A stretch of 64,000 nucleotides of DNA from positions 1 to 64,000 of the forward strand of contig JAQGDQ010000458.1 of NCBI GenBank assembly GCA_030141605.1. The letters run 5' to 3'. This document shows positions 10,618 to 22,237 of the stretch, in pieces. The notes beneath the pieces were generated by a model that saw nothing but the letters and a program-made list of their open reading frames with translations, did not search any database and was not told where the DNA came from. Origin of the DNA: Tubiluchus corallicola (lineage: Eukaryota > Priapulida > Priapulimorpha > Priapulimorphida > Tubiluchidae). The position numbers were made by a program, and so were the translations under genes. How positions within the stretch are numbered: position 1 is the stretch's first letter; every line of letters begins with the position of its first letter.

Positions 10618-11352
10618 CTGAAATACAGTGTCACAGTATTAATGCTAGCTGGCAGATTAGAGGCAAATTCTAATTAGATGATGAACATAGTTTGGGAGGG
10701 GGGTTATTATCAATCGGCAATCATTTGCAGTAATACCGAAGACCTTAACACCAACTATAATGTCACATTTGCCAAAGCTTCCAGAATGGCTTAACCACAA
10801 ATTTTGCTTAGGCCAATTATACACCCAACTGCATTTTCATTTGACACAGGTAATTCAATTTCACATTTACGTGATGTCGTATTTTGCAATATTTGAAAAC
10901 ACTGCCAATTATTGCAGTGTGCAGTTAAAACAACAGCTAATTTAGATAATTCATTTATAAGGGCACTAGACACAATAGATGGTATCCAACAACTAAACCC
11001 TCTCTAGATATCAAATCATTACATAGAAGAGCTCACGAAGCTTTAAACTTGACATCCCCTTTCACCCCATATAACTTATCCCATTTCACTGTAATACAAA
11101 ACACAAGCAAGGAATTAGAATGTGTTTTAAAGCCACTAGGCACTTACAATCGCACACACCGTTAAATACGGAGGATGAGGGTAGTCTTACATATCACGAA
11201 CAACTTACAATGAATGACCACACCGCTCACTCCCCAAAGTAATAAATGAATCTCTAATCAATAAAAGCAAGTCAAGTTGTCAACTTCAATAAGTTGTTTA
11301 CAAACATGAATAATAATAATTGGTGCAACATCTCATTCTGGTTAAGAGGCGG
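10618..11352. other. Spacer between ZF3 acceptor and ZF4 stop
   Basis: 735 bases with no gene. Minus-strand donor-like GTAAGTGCC near 11140 and GTAAGAC near 11185 are the only candidates for a ZF3 leader exon. No repeat was identified. Confidence 0.4.
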
Positions 11353-12201
11353 TCATTTTTGTTCTCCTAGGCAGTTTTTCGAAGCCATGTGATACTTTAG
11401 ACTACTGCTGTCTTTGTAACGTGCGCCACATTTAGGACACTGGAAAGGTTTTTCTCCCGTATGGTTTCTGATGTGCGACAGCAAATTGTGTTTGTTTTCG
11501 GAATGATAAAAGCACATTTTACACTGCCACAGCTTCTTATTGCTAGTGCAAATAAGCGACTCTGCACTCGTCTGATGATTGCCAATGTTGTCGATCTGCT
11601 GCCTATTCCCAGTTATGCGAGAGGCAACTTGCCTTGGTCGTTTCTGTTGAAATCCTTTATTGTATGGTAGTTGCCTTTTAAAGCTTGTTTTGGAATGAGG
11701 TTCCAGGTGCGGCTTGTGTATTTCCTGTAGGGCAAGGTCTCCTTGTCTCAGATCTGATTCAGTTTTGACAGCACTCACTTCTGAATCAGTAGCTAGCTGA
11801 TAAAGCTCAACATCATGTTCAACTCCAGCGACAGTTCCATCGGTAAAGTCCTCAATAACTATGCATGCATCGTCATCATCATCATTGTCGTTATTTTGGC
11901 CATTACAAGATTCACGAAGGGCTAATTCTGTTGTCTGTGGAACAGACTGCGTATCATCAGTCTCATCCTTTATGCTCGTGTTCTCGGTGGTTTCATCATA
12001 AGGTACAGACAAGCTGGCTTCATTGGCATCAGGACAAGGTATAGGCAAGCTAGATTGATAGTTAAAATGTTCTGTGGCTTGGCAAACCAGTATCTTACAA
12101 TGCCATGTTCTTGTATGTGCAAAGAAAATGTCCTCATTAGTGAAACATTCAGAGCAAGCTGTGCATTTAAAGTAAATCTCTTGGTACACGCACTCTTCCA
12201 T
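11353..12201 (-). CDS. ZF4: array-family C2H2 zinc-finger protein, last finger CCHC
   Basis: 282 aa, starting at the ATG at 12201. The N-terminal finger is complete (C-T-A-C-S-E-C, then W-H-C-K-I-L-V-C). The very acidic linker has an eight-residue run of D/N (NNDNDDDDDD type) and two SUMO-type motifs, IKDE and VKTE. The C-terminal pair from W225 has contacts N,H,N,S and D,S,S,Y. The last finger ends H-x5-C, so it is CCHC. It is very close to ZF5 in the fingers (GAR-Y/F-KDSS), which points to a recent tandem duplication. The acceptor places the first exon base at 12240, only 251 bases from the ZF5 stop. Confidence 0.93.
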   Translation of the reverse strand: MEECVYQEIYFKCTACSECFTNEDIFFAHTRTWHCKILVCQATEHFNYQSSLPIPCPDANEASLSVPYDETTENTSIKDETDDTQSVPQTTELALRESCNGQNNDNDDDDDACIVIEDFTDGTVAGVEHDVELYQLATDSEVSAVKTESDLRQGDLALQEIHKPHLEPHSKTSFKRQLPYNKGFQQKRPRQVASRITGNRQQIDNIGNHQTSAESLICTSNKKLWQCKMCFYHSENKHNLLSHIRNHTGEKPFQCPKCGARYKDSSSLKYHMASKNCLGEQK

Positions 12202-12240
12202 GGCGTTAGTAAGTTTCCAAATTCAAGGCTTTGTCGGTTG

Positions 12241-12491
12241 CTGAAATACAACATACAACATTAAAGTCAAATGTCTGCGCGGTGCTTTGCAAAAGTCAGT
12301 CAACATTCTGCAAGAAAGAAAGCAATACAAACAAAGGCCTAATGAAAAGCTGCAAACGAACAATTGCTTAGTTATATCAATGAACTCTAACTAATACACC
12401 AAAGTTAGATTACACACAGGTAAACCCTCACTATAGATGTTAATACGAACATTTGAGGTTATCCATTAACACCTGAATTATTTTGTGTACT
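12241..12491. other. 251-bp gap between ZF4 acceptor and ZF5 stop
   Basis: On the minus strand this short interval has no AATAAA or ATTAAA and no strong 5' splice site; the best is a poor CTATA|GTGAGG near 12431. There is little room for a ZF5 polyadenylation site, a ZF4 promoter and a leader exon together. It is compatible with ZF4 being spliced to a leader located upstream of ZF5 or supplied in trans. Confidence 0.6.
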
Positions 12492-13316
12492 TCAATTTGA
12501 AAGCAGATCACTCCAGTCCCTGTATATATTTGCGCATTTTGTCAATACGTGATACTTGAGACCACTACTATCTTTGAAACGCGCACCGCAGTTAGGACAT
12601 TGAAATGGTCGTTCCCCGGTGTGGTTCCTAATATGTGACAGCAAATTGAACTTCCTTTCTGTGTGATAAAAGCACATTTTGCACTGCCACTGCTTCTTTT
12701 TACTGGCAGAAATAAGTGATTCTGGACTGCCTATAGAGCTATCAATGCTTTGTTTACATCCCGTTTTGGGCAAAACGGTCCTCGTCAATGGCCCTCTAGA
12801 TCTCTTCTGGGCAAATGTGTTGCTATATTCATGGTGTAATCGCCCGCGAATTTGGTGTTCCGGCTTAGTTCTCGGCGCTTCCTGCACTGCAAAATGTTTT
12901 CGTCTACAATCTGATTGTGTTTTTGCAACAGTTATTTCAGGATTGCTAAATGATGCATATGAATGAATGTCATTCTCACGAGAAATTTCCGCAACAGATT
13001 CAAAATCTTCAACCACAATACGTGCATCATTATTATCAGTGCTGTCACTTTGATAATTCACCATTTTGCCAACATTGAATTCCATGTCATAGACAAGCCC
13101 TTCATCAACAGCTTCAGTCTTTGCATCATCATTGTTGAAACATTTGCTCTGAGACGTGTGTAAGTCAACATGATGAATATCTGTGCCTTCACACACTAGT
13201 ATCTTGCAATGCCATGTTCTTGTATGTGCAAAGAAAACATCCTCACTCAAGAAACATTCGGAGCACGCCGTGCACTTATAGTAAATTTCTTGACACACAA
13301 ATTCTTCCATAGTCAT
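12492..13316 (-). CDS. ZF5: array-family C2H2 zinc-finger protein, last finger CCHC
   Basis: 274 aa from the ATG at 13316 (MTMEEFVCQ); an ATG two codons later is an alternative. The open frame continues upstream only through a GTG that lies at the splice acceptor. The N-terminal finger is complete. The linker has AKTE and a diverged AKTQ at the usual SUMO-motif places. The basic patch KRSRGPLTR precedes the fingers. The pair from W210 has contacts R,F,N,S and D,S,G,Y. The last finger ends H-x4-C. The acceptor (TATTTCAG) leaves the first exon base at 13354. A donor CAG|GTAAAA at 13402/13403 would give an intron of about 48 bases; others are farther upstream. Confidence 0.93.
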   Translation of the reverse strand: MTMEEFVCQEIYYKCTACSECFLSEDVFFAHTRTWHCKILVCEGTDIHHVDLHTSQSKCFNNDDAKTEAVDEGLVYDMEFNVGKMVNYQSDSTDNNDARIVVEDFESVAEISRENDIHSYASFSNPEITVAKTQSDCRRKHFAVQEAPRTKPEHQIRGRLHHEYSNTFAQKRSRGPLTRTVLPKTGCKQSIDSSIGSPESLISASKKKQWQCKMCFYHTERKFNLLSHIRNHTGERPFQCPNCGARFKDSSGLKYHVLTKCANIYRDWSDLLSN

Positions 13317-13354
13317 CGACAAGTAAATTTCCGGAGCCTTGCCAACTGATTTCA

Positions 13355-14414
13355 CTGAAATACAGTATTAATAACGTGTTTATTACCAGCAGCATCTTTT
13401 ACCTGATTATTATGTACAGGATACAATGCAGATGTGCATTAGTATGATGAATAGTAATAACTAGCAGTCACAGAAACAGCTAGTAAATGCTACAGTATAG
13501 CAGTGAAAATCCAAAAGATACATAGTGATGATCCTACAGGCTGGTTCTTGGCGACATAGCATTTATTTATCTTTAGCCCACAGATAAACGACTACAAATG
13601 ATTAAAACAGATGTTAATAAAGACGGATTAAACGGGTTCGTTAAAACTGTTAAAAAAATCAATACGACTTTCTAGACGAAATGCAATCGCTATTTGGCCT
13701 ATTCAGGTATTCCCACTGATGAGTATAAAGTCACAAATGCATGGCCAATTACACAGGTTATATCAGATCTATATTTTGTCTGCAGTGACTTGGAACTTGT
13801 TAATGTGTACAAAGCTTAACTAGAACAAAACTGAAAATACTAAAAATAAAAATCTTACGTGAATCATTGTCAAACAACAAGCATCCGATATTAACGCATT
13901 TCATGCAAAGTTTTATACAACCGACTGAAGTTACTGATTCATTTAATAATTAACCTGGCTTGGCTCGCTCAAAACTTCTCCAGAAATGACAGTATATGCA
14001 GGTATGTGAAATCTGCCATGCATGTGCTTGGTGTCATTATTTTGATTCAATGAAAGTAAGTAAAATTTTTATTTCGAAAAACAAAGTAACTCGGAAGTGA
14101 CTTAAATTACCTTCTGTATAACTCAAGGAAGTCAAGTCTGATTCAGGGACACTTACACAAAATTCACTTTGTTCTGACTCTAAAAACACAAAACTGGAAC
14201 TTGTCAATTTTGTCAGTGATTACCACATCACAAACATGTGCACGAGATAACAAGACAACTAGGCGCTAGGGTCAATCAACTTGCACAGCTATTCTCGAAG
14301 GCCGCGGGGTTTGTTCAAGCAGGTGAATGTTTATTGGCTTTAGACATTGGCAGTCAGATCTGTAGTCCCGGCAACAAATATTAACACATTGCATGGCTGT
14401 TATCTTAAACTATG
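13355..14414. other. Intergenic between ZF5 and ZF6
   Basis: AT-rich, with no gene. Minus-strand donor candidates are CAG|GTAAAA (13402), CAC|GTAAGAT (near 13858) and AAG|GTAATT (near 14110). Any of these could end a ZF5 leader exon. Confidence 0.4.
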
Positions 14415-15302
14415 TTATATTGAACAATGAAGGCTCTTGATGTGTCTGTTCAAGGTACTCTTCTGAGAAAATGATCTGAAACAGTAAGCACACTGATGCG
14501 GTTTTTCACCTGTGTGAGTTCTTATATGTTCTTTAAGGTGTTGCTTATAAGGAGTATGATAATAACACAATTCGCATTGCCACTCTTTCTGATTGCTGGC
14601 TCTCATGAACGTTTCGCCCTGCGCTGGTATACTAACTCTTTGCTGCACGGTTTTCCCTCGAGCAGTTGAATTTGGTTTCCTTTGGAAGCTCTTGCCCTGT
14701 ATTGCCACACCAGATCTTCTCTGCCAAGTTCTTCTTAGCGAACCAACACATGATCTCTGCGGAGAAGACAATGATTCGTTCTCAGAGATTAGCGCATCAC
14801 TGGTTTGCATTCTTTTCGCAGAGCCGTTCTCATCTCGCATGAAATCTGCTACAGTCTGATATGCTGGTGCCAGGTCACTGTCTGTTGTCGTTAAGTGCAA
14901 GGCATGTTCAGGCCCGGAATCGTCGTCAAAGGTATTATATTTTTCTGGCACTTCCAGTTCGTGCCTGAAATCTACATTGAAGTTACTATATTTTTCTATA
15001 CTAAAATCGTCTCCGTGCCGACTGAATGCTCCACTTTGGTGTTCACCAAGACTGGCAAAATTTTCTGGCATCACCCCCTTGATGTTTCTTTCGGCAGACT
15101 GACAAACGTGTGCTTCTGATTTTGCAATCGCATTCACTGGTTCTTCTTTTGAGTCGCCTTCCATACTAGTGCTCTGCCCTTCGCACACCAGTATTTTACA
15201 GTGCCACGTTCTGGTGTGTGCAAAAAAGACATCTTCACTCATGCAACATTCGGAGCAAGCCGTGCATTTGTAGTAGATTGGCGACTGCTGATACTCGTCC
15301 AT
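14415..15302 (-). CDS. ZF6: array-family C2H2 zinc-finger protein
   Basis: 295 aa from the ATG at 15302 (MDEYQQSPIYYKC); the longer frame to 15344 begins with TTG and crosses the acceptor. The N-terminal finger has C in place of the usual F after the third cysteine (CSECC). The acidic linker includes AKSE and two YNTF/YSNF-type repeats. It is followed by S/R-rich repeats (QGKSFQRKP, RGKTVQQRV, QGETFMRAS) just before the fingers. The pair from W241 has contacts Y,Q,H,E and Q,S,T,R and ends H-x4-H, a regular C2H2. The acceptor leaves the first exon base at 15333. A strong minus-strand donor at 20557, 5.2 kb upstream, is the best leader-exon candidate. Confidence 0.93.
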   Translation of the reverse strand: MDEYQQSPIYYKCTACSECCMSEDVFFAHTRTWHCKILVCEGQSTSMEGDSKEEPVNAIAKSEAHVCQSAERNIKGVMPENFASLGEHQSGAFSRHGDDFSIEKYSNFNVDFRHELEVPEKYNTFDDDSGPEHALHLTTTDSDLAPAYQTVADFMRDENGSAKRMQTSDALISENESLSSPQRSCVGSLRRTWQRRSGVAIQGKSFQRKPNSTARGKTVQQRVSIPAQGETFMRASNQKEWQCELCYYHTPYKQHLKEHIRTHTGEKPHQCAYCFRSFSQKSTLNRHIKSLHCSI

Positions 15303-15333
15303 TTTCAAAGACAACGTTTTACTGTACTCTTGT

Positions 15334-16017
15334 CTGAAATGCAAGAATTCAACTAATTTTCAGTCCACGCTCTGCAAAACCTGTAGACGAATTGCTTAAA
15401 GACAATGCCGTTATTCAACCACAATGCCATTGCTCACAGACAATGCCACTGCTCACGGACAATGCTGTTTAAAGTGACTGATTACCATTGTGATGCAAGA
15501 TTGTTAAGAAAACAGATACATAGAATTCAGTTATAGTCTTGAAAATTAATGCACTGTGAAACAACGCCTCCATTTTCAGGACTTTGGCCGTCTCATTTAT
15601 ATTTTGCAAAACAAAGCAAACTCAGTGTGTAGTGACACTCGGCAAAGACACATGTAAAACAAAGATGACACAGTGACAACTTAAAGGAAAACAGGATGAT
15701 TTTTCACATTGTGTCCCATTATGAAGTACAGTTATACAGTATACATTTAAAGATCTACAAATAGCACAGCCAAAGTGTTCCTGATAATTAAATAACAGAC
15801 TAAAACATAACAGAGGTTAACCAAACTAATGATGACATTCCACGTGCGTGTTACACATTTTTGTAAAAGTAAAAAACTGCTACTTTATAATTTTCACTGT
15901 GATATACAAAAGTTTAAGATTCAAATTTCAAGTTTACGCCGTGATCACGCAAGTGTTCTTGAACACATATACTATGTCACAACTGAACATCTCTGAGACA
16001 CAGCGCCTGTTTTTGTG
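15334..16017. other. Intergenic upstream of ZF6
   Basis: Contains short imperfect repeats of GACAATGCCNNTGCTCAC at about 15400-15470. No gene recognised. Confidence 0.4.
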
Positions 16018-16565
16018 AAACACATTTCGGAGATGCAGGGGCTATGTCTATCTAAATAGCGAATTTCTGCGAAGAAGGGACGCTATACTTATTCTAGTAG
16101 TTATATATTATTTTAAGTCTTTATGAACCCTCCCCACACTCTTATACATAACCCTTTCCTAGATACGTAATTTTAAAAATTTGACATGTGTTGTGTACAA
16201 TCTCACGTCGGCAAGTAGCATCTCAAGCGGGCGCAAATACTACATTTCGTTTTTGGTGTGTATTCATCTGCCGAATAAATACACTATTTACTGTAAATGT
16301 AATTTTTTATGATTTATAATATTCTTTTAATGTTAGAATTAATATTTTTAATATATTTTTATACATTTTGTGATTTTTTATGCAAAGTTCATCAAATCTA
16401 TACATTACTGTACAATACGTACCACACATGTGCAAAAATACTTTAGACATAGTACCGCAAAAACCTGCGAAACAGCGAAAATACCCAGATAAATATTTTA
16501 CATTAATATTTTTGAAAACCCGCGAAACAGGGAGTCCGGGATAAACGAACCGCGAAGTAGCACTG
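16018..16565. mobile_element. Probable pogo/Tigger-like DNA element, left end unclear
   Basis: The right end CCGCGAAGTAGCACTG is followed by TA. The interior has repeated GCGAAACAG motifs (16466-16530) typical of sub-terminal repeats in pogo-like elements. The left end, near a TAGCGAATTTCTGCG block, is not a clean inverted repeat, so the start is approximate. Confidence 0.45.
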
Positions 16566-16664
16566 TATAAACTTCCAGTAAAACTTGTCTCTTTTGATTC
16601 TGTATCACTTCATTGTATTATTACCACAAACACAATTTCAAGTCTGCACCACTAGTTCTTCCCT

Positions 16665-16733
16665 CATTACTTTCAGTGACATCATGACTCATGATGAATG
16701 ATTTTATGAGTCATGATGTCATTGAAAGTAATG
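16665..16733. repeat. Long near-perfect palindrome with AP-1-like cores
   Basis: Arms 16665-16692 and 16706-16733 are inverted copies of 28 bases with one mismatch, separated by 13 bases. Each arm contains TGACTCA/TGAGTCA. It may be a tiny foldback element or a cruciform-forming site. Confidence 0.85.
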
Positions 16734-16870
16734 AGCGAGTAAACTCTCAAACAGATTTGGCAGCAATCAGGTACAACAGGTAATCTCAAGTTTTGCCACA
16801 CCTTCGAGCAGTGACAAAAAAGCAAACTGACTATTGGCAATAGTTTTTATTCTTCTCCATTCACTGAGTA

Positions 16871-17988
16871 GGATAAGACCTCGCTTAGTGACGTCACACT
16901 TAGCAACGTTTCGTTTTAATGGCAATTCTTGGCCTTACTTTAAGCCAGGGGTGTGCAAATTGCAGCCCGCGGGCCACTTGCGGCCCGCCGAGAGAATTTG
17001 TGCAGCCCGCTAAGAGATTTGTCAACCTAATGAAAGTGCGGCCCGGGCGATTAATTGAGTGTATCCAGCTGAAGTCCGTGCTACGATCCCAAAAATAGTG
17101 CGGGTAGTTTTTTCTACTAGATCGGATGCCATTAACCCTTACCAGACGGTTGTAGCTTAATTTCACTGTACTACACAGACTGTGTGATACACATTACTAA
17201 TATGCATTGTAATGAAATTACCACTATCAGTCCTGAAAGTAGAAATATATGGTTTGTAATATAAATTTTAATAACTTCTAAAATAGTTTCTTGAGTGTAG
17301 CAGTAATGATGTACGCAGGTCGGATGCAAAAAAAATCGTTATTAGGCCTTTCTGTACTTGGCTCCTTGATCAAACTGCCTGTGGCCTGCAGGAATTGCGG
17401 GAAAGTTTAATTATGGCCCGGCTAGTCAGATAATTTGCACACCCCTGGTTTAAGCACTAAACCTTGTTTATTATGCTCCCACTCTATAAAATGAAGCCCA
17501 CTATTTAACCCAGTCATGGTACAGTTATTAGGCATGTAATAATTTATCCAACTAAAGTGATAGCAGGCATCCAGACCACAATGATTCATTGCTTTCCCAC
17601 GACAAAAGTTCTTTAGTTAATAAATGTTCTCGTGTTAAATAGTTAATTGCTGCATTCACCGGGAACGAAAACAAAAAGAGAAAGCAGGAAAAAACGATTG
17701 AAGGAGAGCAACCAGAGGAAGACAGGCCCATGTTTCAAATCTAGATTGTATTTTCATACTTTAGTTACTGTCCAGCTTTTTAACTAAACACATACATAAT
17801 GCAGAACTGCAAGCAATAAACCCTAAAGTGTTTATTTTATTAGGAAGCTTTACTGATTTTTTTTCCTGCAAGATAAAGGAAGGCACTTACATTATTTTTT
17901 ACGGAAAGCATTGCTTCGTTTAGCGATGTTATTTTCCTTAACGATGCATTTTGCTGGAACGCATTAGCGTCATTAAGCACGCTTACTG
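16871..17988. mobile_element. Tigger-like DNA element, interrupted by a hAT-like element
   Basis: The left end has GACCTCGCTTAGTGACGTC just inside a TA. The right end TTAAGCACGCTTACTG is followed by TA. Internal blocks such as TTGCTGGAACGCATTAGCG match the element at 25709-26413. The middle is interrupted by a hAT-like insertion at 16946-17447. There is no transposase frame. Confidence 0.75.
16946..17447. mobile_element. hAT-like MITE (CAGGGGTGTGCAAATT ends), nested
   Basis: Termini are CAGGGGTGTGCAAATT and its complement AATTTGCACACCCCTG. Flanks CTTTAAGC (16938-16945) and GTTTAAGC (17448-17455) agree at 7 of 8 bases as an 8-bp target duplication. The same family is present in the opposite orientation at 47368-47850. 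It lies inside the Tigger-like element, so it is the younger insertion. Confidence 0.9.
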
Positions 17989-20556
17989 TACATAATATCC
18001 TTATTCCTTAACATGCACAATTTCAGTTAGGAAGCCGTATTATCAGATAGGCAGTTTTGCATCATGCTATCCAAAAGGCATCAACATCGATAATAACATT
18101 GCACAAGACGACTGGTACGGAAGATCATAGCAGCCCTAGAGCTACTACTGAAATCTCCATTGTACATCTCTAGTGGAAAGATGTCTGCAGGTAGTTTTTA
18201 TTTTGTACATTTAACCAACATTCGTGGCAGTGTGTCGCCTGATTTTGATGATTTTCACAAGCTACTTCAATATGGCTTTGCTTTTAGATTGGTGTCAGGT
18301 TAGAATTATGTATGTCCGCTTTCGTACTGACACTATAGAAGCCAACGCTCAGTTGGTATTTTTCTCCATTACCTTACAACCATCAACAGTAGACTACTGC
18401 CATATTTTATTGTTTTTTTCACCTTTTATAGAACACACTGTATTAAGTCTAAGACCAACAAAGACTGAGGAACATTGACTGAGAAGACTGAATCCCTGAA
18501 GTCATTGTTAATCAATTTTATACAAACGTAGGTAAGCTATTACCAAATAACAAAAATGTCAAAGTTCAAAAGACGTTACGCGATTCGCTTTGCATACCAT
18601 AACAGATAGTATTAGGCCTAAATGAACTATACTGATGACGTATTATGAACAGAAGAATGAGTCGCAATGTGCAACATCGAAGTAAAGTTGTCATACTATA
18701 CATAACACACATTGTTCAGTGTTGAATGAATAAAAAATTATTGCACAATACCATTATTTAAATGAAAGAAAAATTGTGGCTTATGAATGCTACGTAGTCT
18801 ATACGATAAAAAATATCTAATAAATAACTAAAAAAAGTTAAAGTTTTAATAAAGTTATGTTGTCTTAACTATAAATGAAAAAGTTCCAAGAATTTTATTA
18901 GTAATTATCATTATTTAAACAGTAAGTTTACAGAAAAGGTTTTCTGCTATTAGCATAATAATTGTTTGAATATATATAGGTTAAAATGCAGAAAAATGTA
19001 CTTGTAGCGGAAATGGTGCACCAAATTACGGTAGCTTACAGCGCATAACCCTCAGGCATCATAGGCTTACACCATTTGTCACTGATTCATTATCTGGATG
19101 TCAAAATATATCTCAGATGTCAATATATCTTTGATAATGGTAATCACCTGCATTCTTTTTCCACAGTAATCTTAATAAAACGTGACTATGCTCAACAGGT
19201 TACTGAACACTTTATAATCATGATCACAGTTTTTCTTAGTTCTCGCTCCATTTCATCTTTCATTCACTACTCCCCACGCCACATTTATGTATATATTATC
19301 ATTATTTCAATTATTAATCACTTCTTTAAGATTTTCACGTACAGTTTGGCCTGTCAAGCTATGATTTTAGGCACAAACTGTATGCATCAAAATTATTCTG
19401 TAATGTAATTTGCACATGTATATGCTGCATTTTGTAATTTCTGGATAATATAGCATTTATATTTATATTTACTTCAGTAAAATTATCTGTATTTTTATTA
19501 TAATTGTTAGATGCAGAGTGGAAATAAATAAACTTATAAATGGGTTAAAATGCACAGAAATGTACTTGGGCTGAAATGCTGGAGCCCACTACGGATGCTT
19601 ACAGCTCATAACCTTCAGATACCCTAGGCCCACACTTTTTATTTAGTATCTAGCAACTCTATTCGAGAAGCAGTTGTTTTGAACTTGTTTTACAGCAAAA
19701 TATTAGTTCAATATTAAATATTTACACGCGTGGAGTAGGACACAATCCAAACCTTTTATATCTTAAATGGCTTTGATTGCACTGATTTCCACTTCGCACG
19801 TTATCATGGTACTAGAAAGCATGCATATAAGATTAAGGAGAACAAACTCCAACAGATGGAGCAGAAAACTGGAGATACTTCTGACGTGGGTAGCTGATGA
19901 ATGGACCAAGTTTCCCAATAATGTAGTTCAGGCCACTAATCCTTCTCAGTTTAAGTTATGATTGTAGCACAATCAAGAAAAGTTTGTTGATCACAGACTG
20001 CCTCATTGGCAGCAAGATGTCTTGCGATACGGTTCAAGATCGCTGAGTACCGCTATTCTTTTTATACACAAGTATAGAAACTAACAAGATTAGAGGGGTT
20101 CATAAGCTATCAGCATATAACCACTAATTTCTATCCACTGACGGCAAAGGAAAAATTTAATCTTGAAACGTTATAATATCTGCACATAAATTGTCTGCAG
20201 TAAAGTCAATTACTATTTTCTCAAACTCTCAGAAACAATGTAGTGAATTCAAAAGAGCTATTCTTGCAGCAAAAAACGTAGGTGATATGTAGTAGCCAGA
20301 TGGCTGTCCTTGTTAGACTGACCAGTGAAGTACGTAGGAGGAAAACATACTAGTGATTATTCTGGTGCAGCATTGCTGCTAGGGTATAGCTTAATGTAAG
20401 GGACCCAGGGAAGAAAAAACACGGCAGCAGACCATTACGTTTCTCTAAAAACTTTTAAAATGCAGATCGAACGTTCCGCCATTTTACAACAGTGATTAAA
20501 CCGAGCTACACATTATGATACATCACATAAAATATTATATTGAAGATTAGTCTTAC
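17989..20556. other. Large intergenic stretch upstream of ZF6
   Basis: No gene recognised. A diverged direct repeat of about 85 bases (GCTTACAGC-CATAACC-TCAG core) occurs at 18987-19075 and 19549-19633. Open frames at 18224-18478 and 19076-19408 lack family features and look like chance. Confidence 0.5.
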
Positions 20557-20745
20557 CTGCTATACTTGGTGCAAAGTACAATTTTACTAATAATCTCTGA
20601 ATTACACAGCACGTAAACTTTTATTCTTTGAAAACTTTTGTTTCTTTGTTCAAACTGACAAACTCCAAACTCGCCACGAAAGCGTGAAAAACCCAAATTA
20701 GAAACCTTGCTGTCAGTTCGATTCAATTCAAGTTTATTTTGCACA
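20557..20745 (-). other. Candidate untranslated leader exon (5' splice site CAG|GTAAGA)
   Basis: On the minus strand, TATAGCAG|GTAAGACT is a near-ideal donor whose last exon base is at 20557. The sequence before it is slightly richer in GC than its surroundings. It lies between ZF7 and the ZF6 acceptor and could be joined to 15333 with an intron of 5.2 kb. The left (5') boundary of the exon is not visible; 20745 is a guess. Confidence 0.4.
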
Positions 20746-22237
20746 AATACTTTTAGGTGTCGTGGGCTTCTGGCAGACAGTATGGCGCAGAAGACTATGT
20801 GTTCATATATGTAGCCACGTTTCTTGAGGTGCCACGGTTTGCGATCAGTCGATTACAGTCATTAGTTTCAAGTTTGGTTCAAACTCATCAAAGGAGCAAA
20901 ACCATATATTCAGCTCATCAGCTCAGTGTCATCTATTTCAAGATTATTATTTCGTTATTATTAATTTTAACATTTAGTTGTGTTAGCTAGTGTGTCAGAA
21001 TCCTGAGAGCAAGGCAAAATAAGTTGATAAGCAGCCCAGTTGGTGTAATTATTATCAATGCACATGAATAACAATACATTCTAACTACATGTAATTTTCT
21101 TATTTCATTATGCAGCCGATAAGCACTAATGTGGGTGGATTAATCACTTCAGTTCTGGAATCTTTTTATTCCCTCCATAACATAAACTTAGGTAACCAAT
21201 AATACCCAAGTATAAATTTATTCATTAAAATTAATTAGTATGGTTATTACTAAAGCACGATGGCATGAACATAATAATATTTATTATTTATACATAATGA
21301 TTGCTGATCACGTCATTTAACGGCATAAAGGTACCATTAAATGTTTCACTTTACACATGAAGCAGCACATTCTAACTACTCACATCTTCTAATCACGCCT
21401 GCAAATGTCTGACAATTTTGTGAGAAACAAAATTAATAACAATAATTGTATTACCCATGACAACTGTACTAATCGGAAAAGCAGAGTTCTTTTACTAAAT
21501 ACACGTGAAAATTTTCAAACAAAGAAACGTCCAAAACACGTTACTTGAAGACAACAATTAAGTGACTAAGCATGGTTAACATTCAACAGTAAGGAACTAC
21601 ACAACTAAATTAGCTGAGGTAATTTACCTAACAAAGAAACATGAAACATAGTTCAAACTTTGAGACTGCTTATAAGCTTTGTTGAATTGCTTATAACCAG
21701 AGCAATAAAACAAATCTAAACAGTTACATATCAGAATATTTGTGCAACATATACATACTAAATTCAAAATCTAACATAACCTATATGTATACATAACCTC
21801 TTTCCTATAATGCTTTTTAAATTTTCTTACTTTCGTTGTCTAAATTCTAATATTTCATAAACTCGAGTCGTCTTGCATAAATTTTCATCCAGTCGCTGCT
21901 TATTTAATAATCATCGAATAAGGGCAACATGTTGATGACCTAACGGTCGTACTTTGGCATACCCTCGCATTTTGGCAATTTTTGCATATTACTGTGTGTC
22001 GCTGTATTCTGTGTTTTCTCACTTATGAGAAATATAACAATTTAAATGTTAAAATCGTTAAATCTTAGAACTAAGTACAATTATTATTACCGTAATTGCA
22101 TCTGGAATTAACGTCAAAATTTGTGTGTAACATTGAAAAACATTGTGAACATACAATCCTTTCCAAAATTTCAAATTGGATGCCTCGTAAGAAAATGGCA
22201 GTAGGTATATCCTTTACTGGGATATTAGCATCATCAG
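20746..22237. other. Intergenic, 3' flank of ZF7
   Basis: AT-rich. The plus-strand open frame 20757-20990 has no recognisable domain. Nothing else seen. Confidence 0.4.

Noticed and set aside
16900-17166. 88-codon minus-strand frame and its counterpart at 47648-47920
   Set aside because: Both are inside the same hAT-like MITE and too short and diverged to be a transposase.
20757-20990. 77-codon plus-strand open frame
   Set aside because: No domain, hydrophobic low-complexity end, no splice or family evidence.
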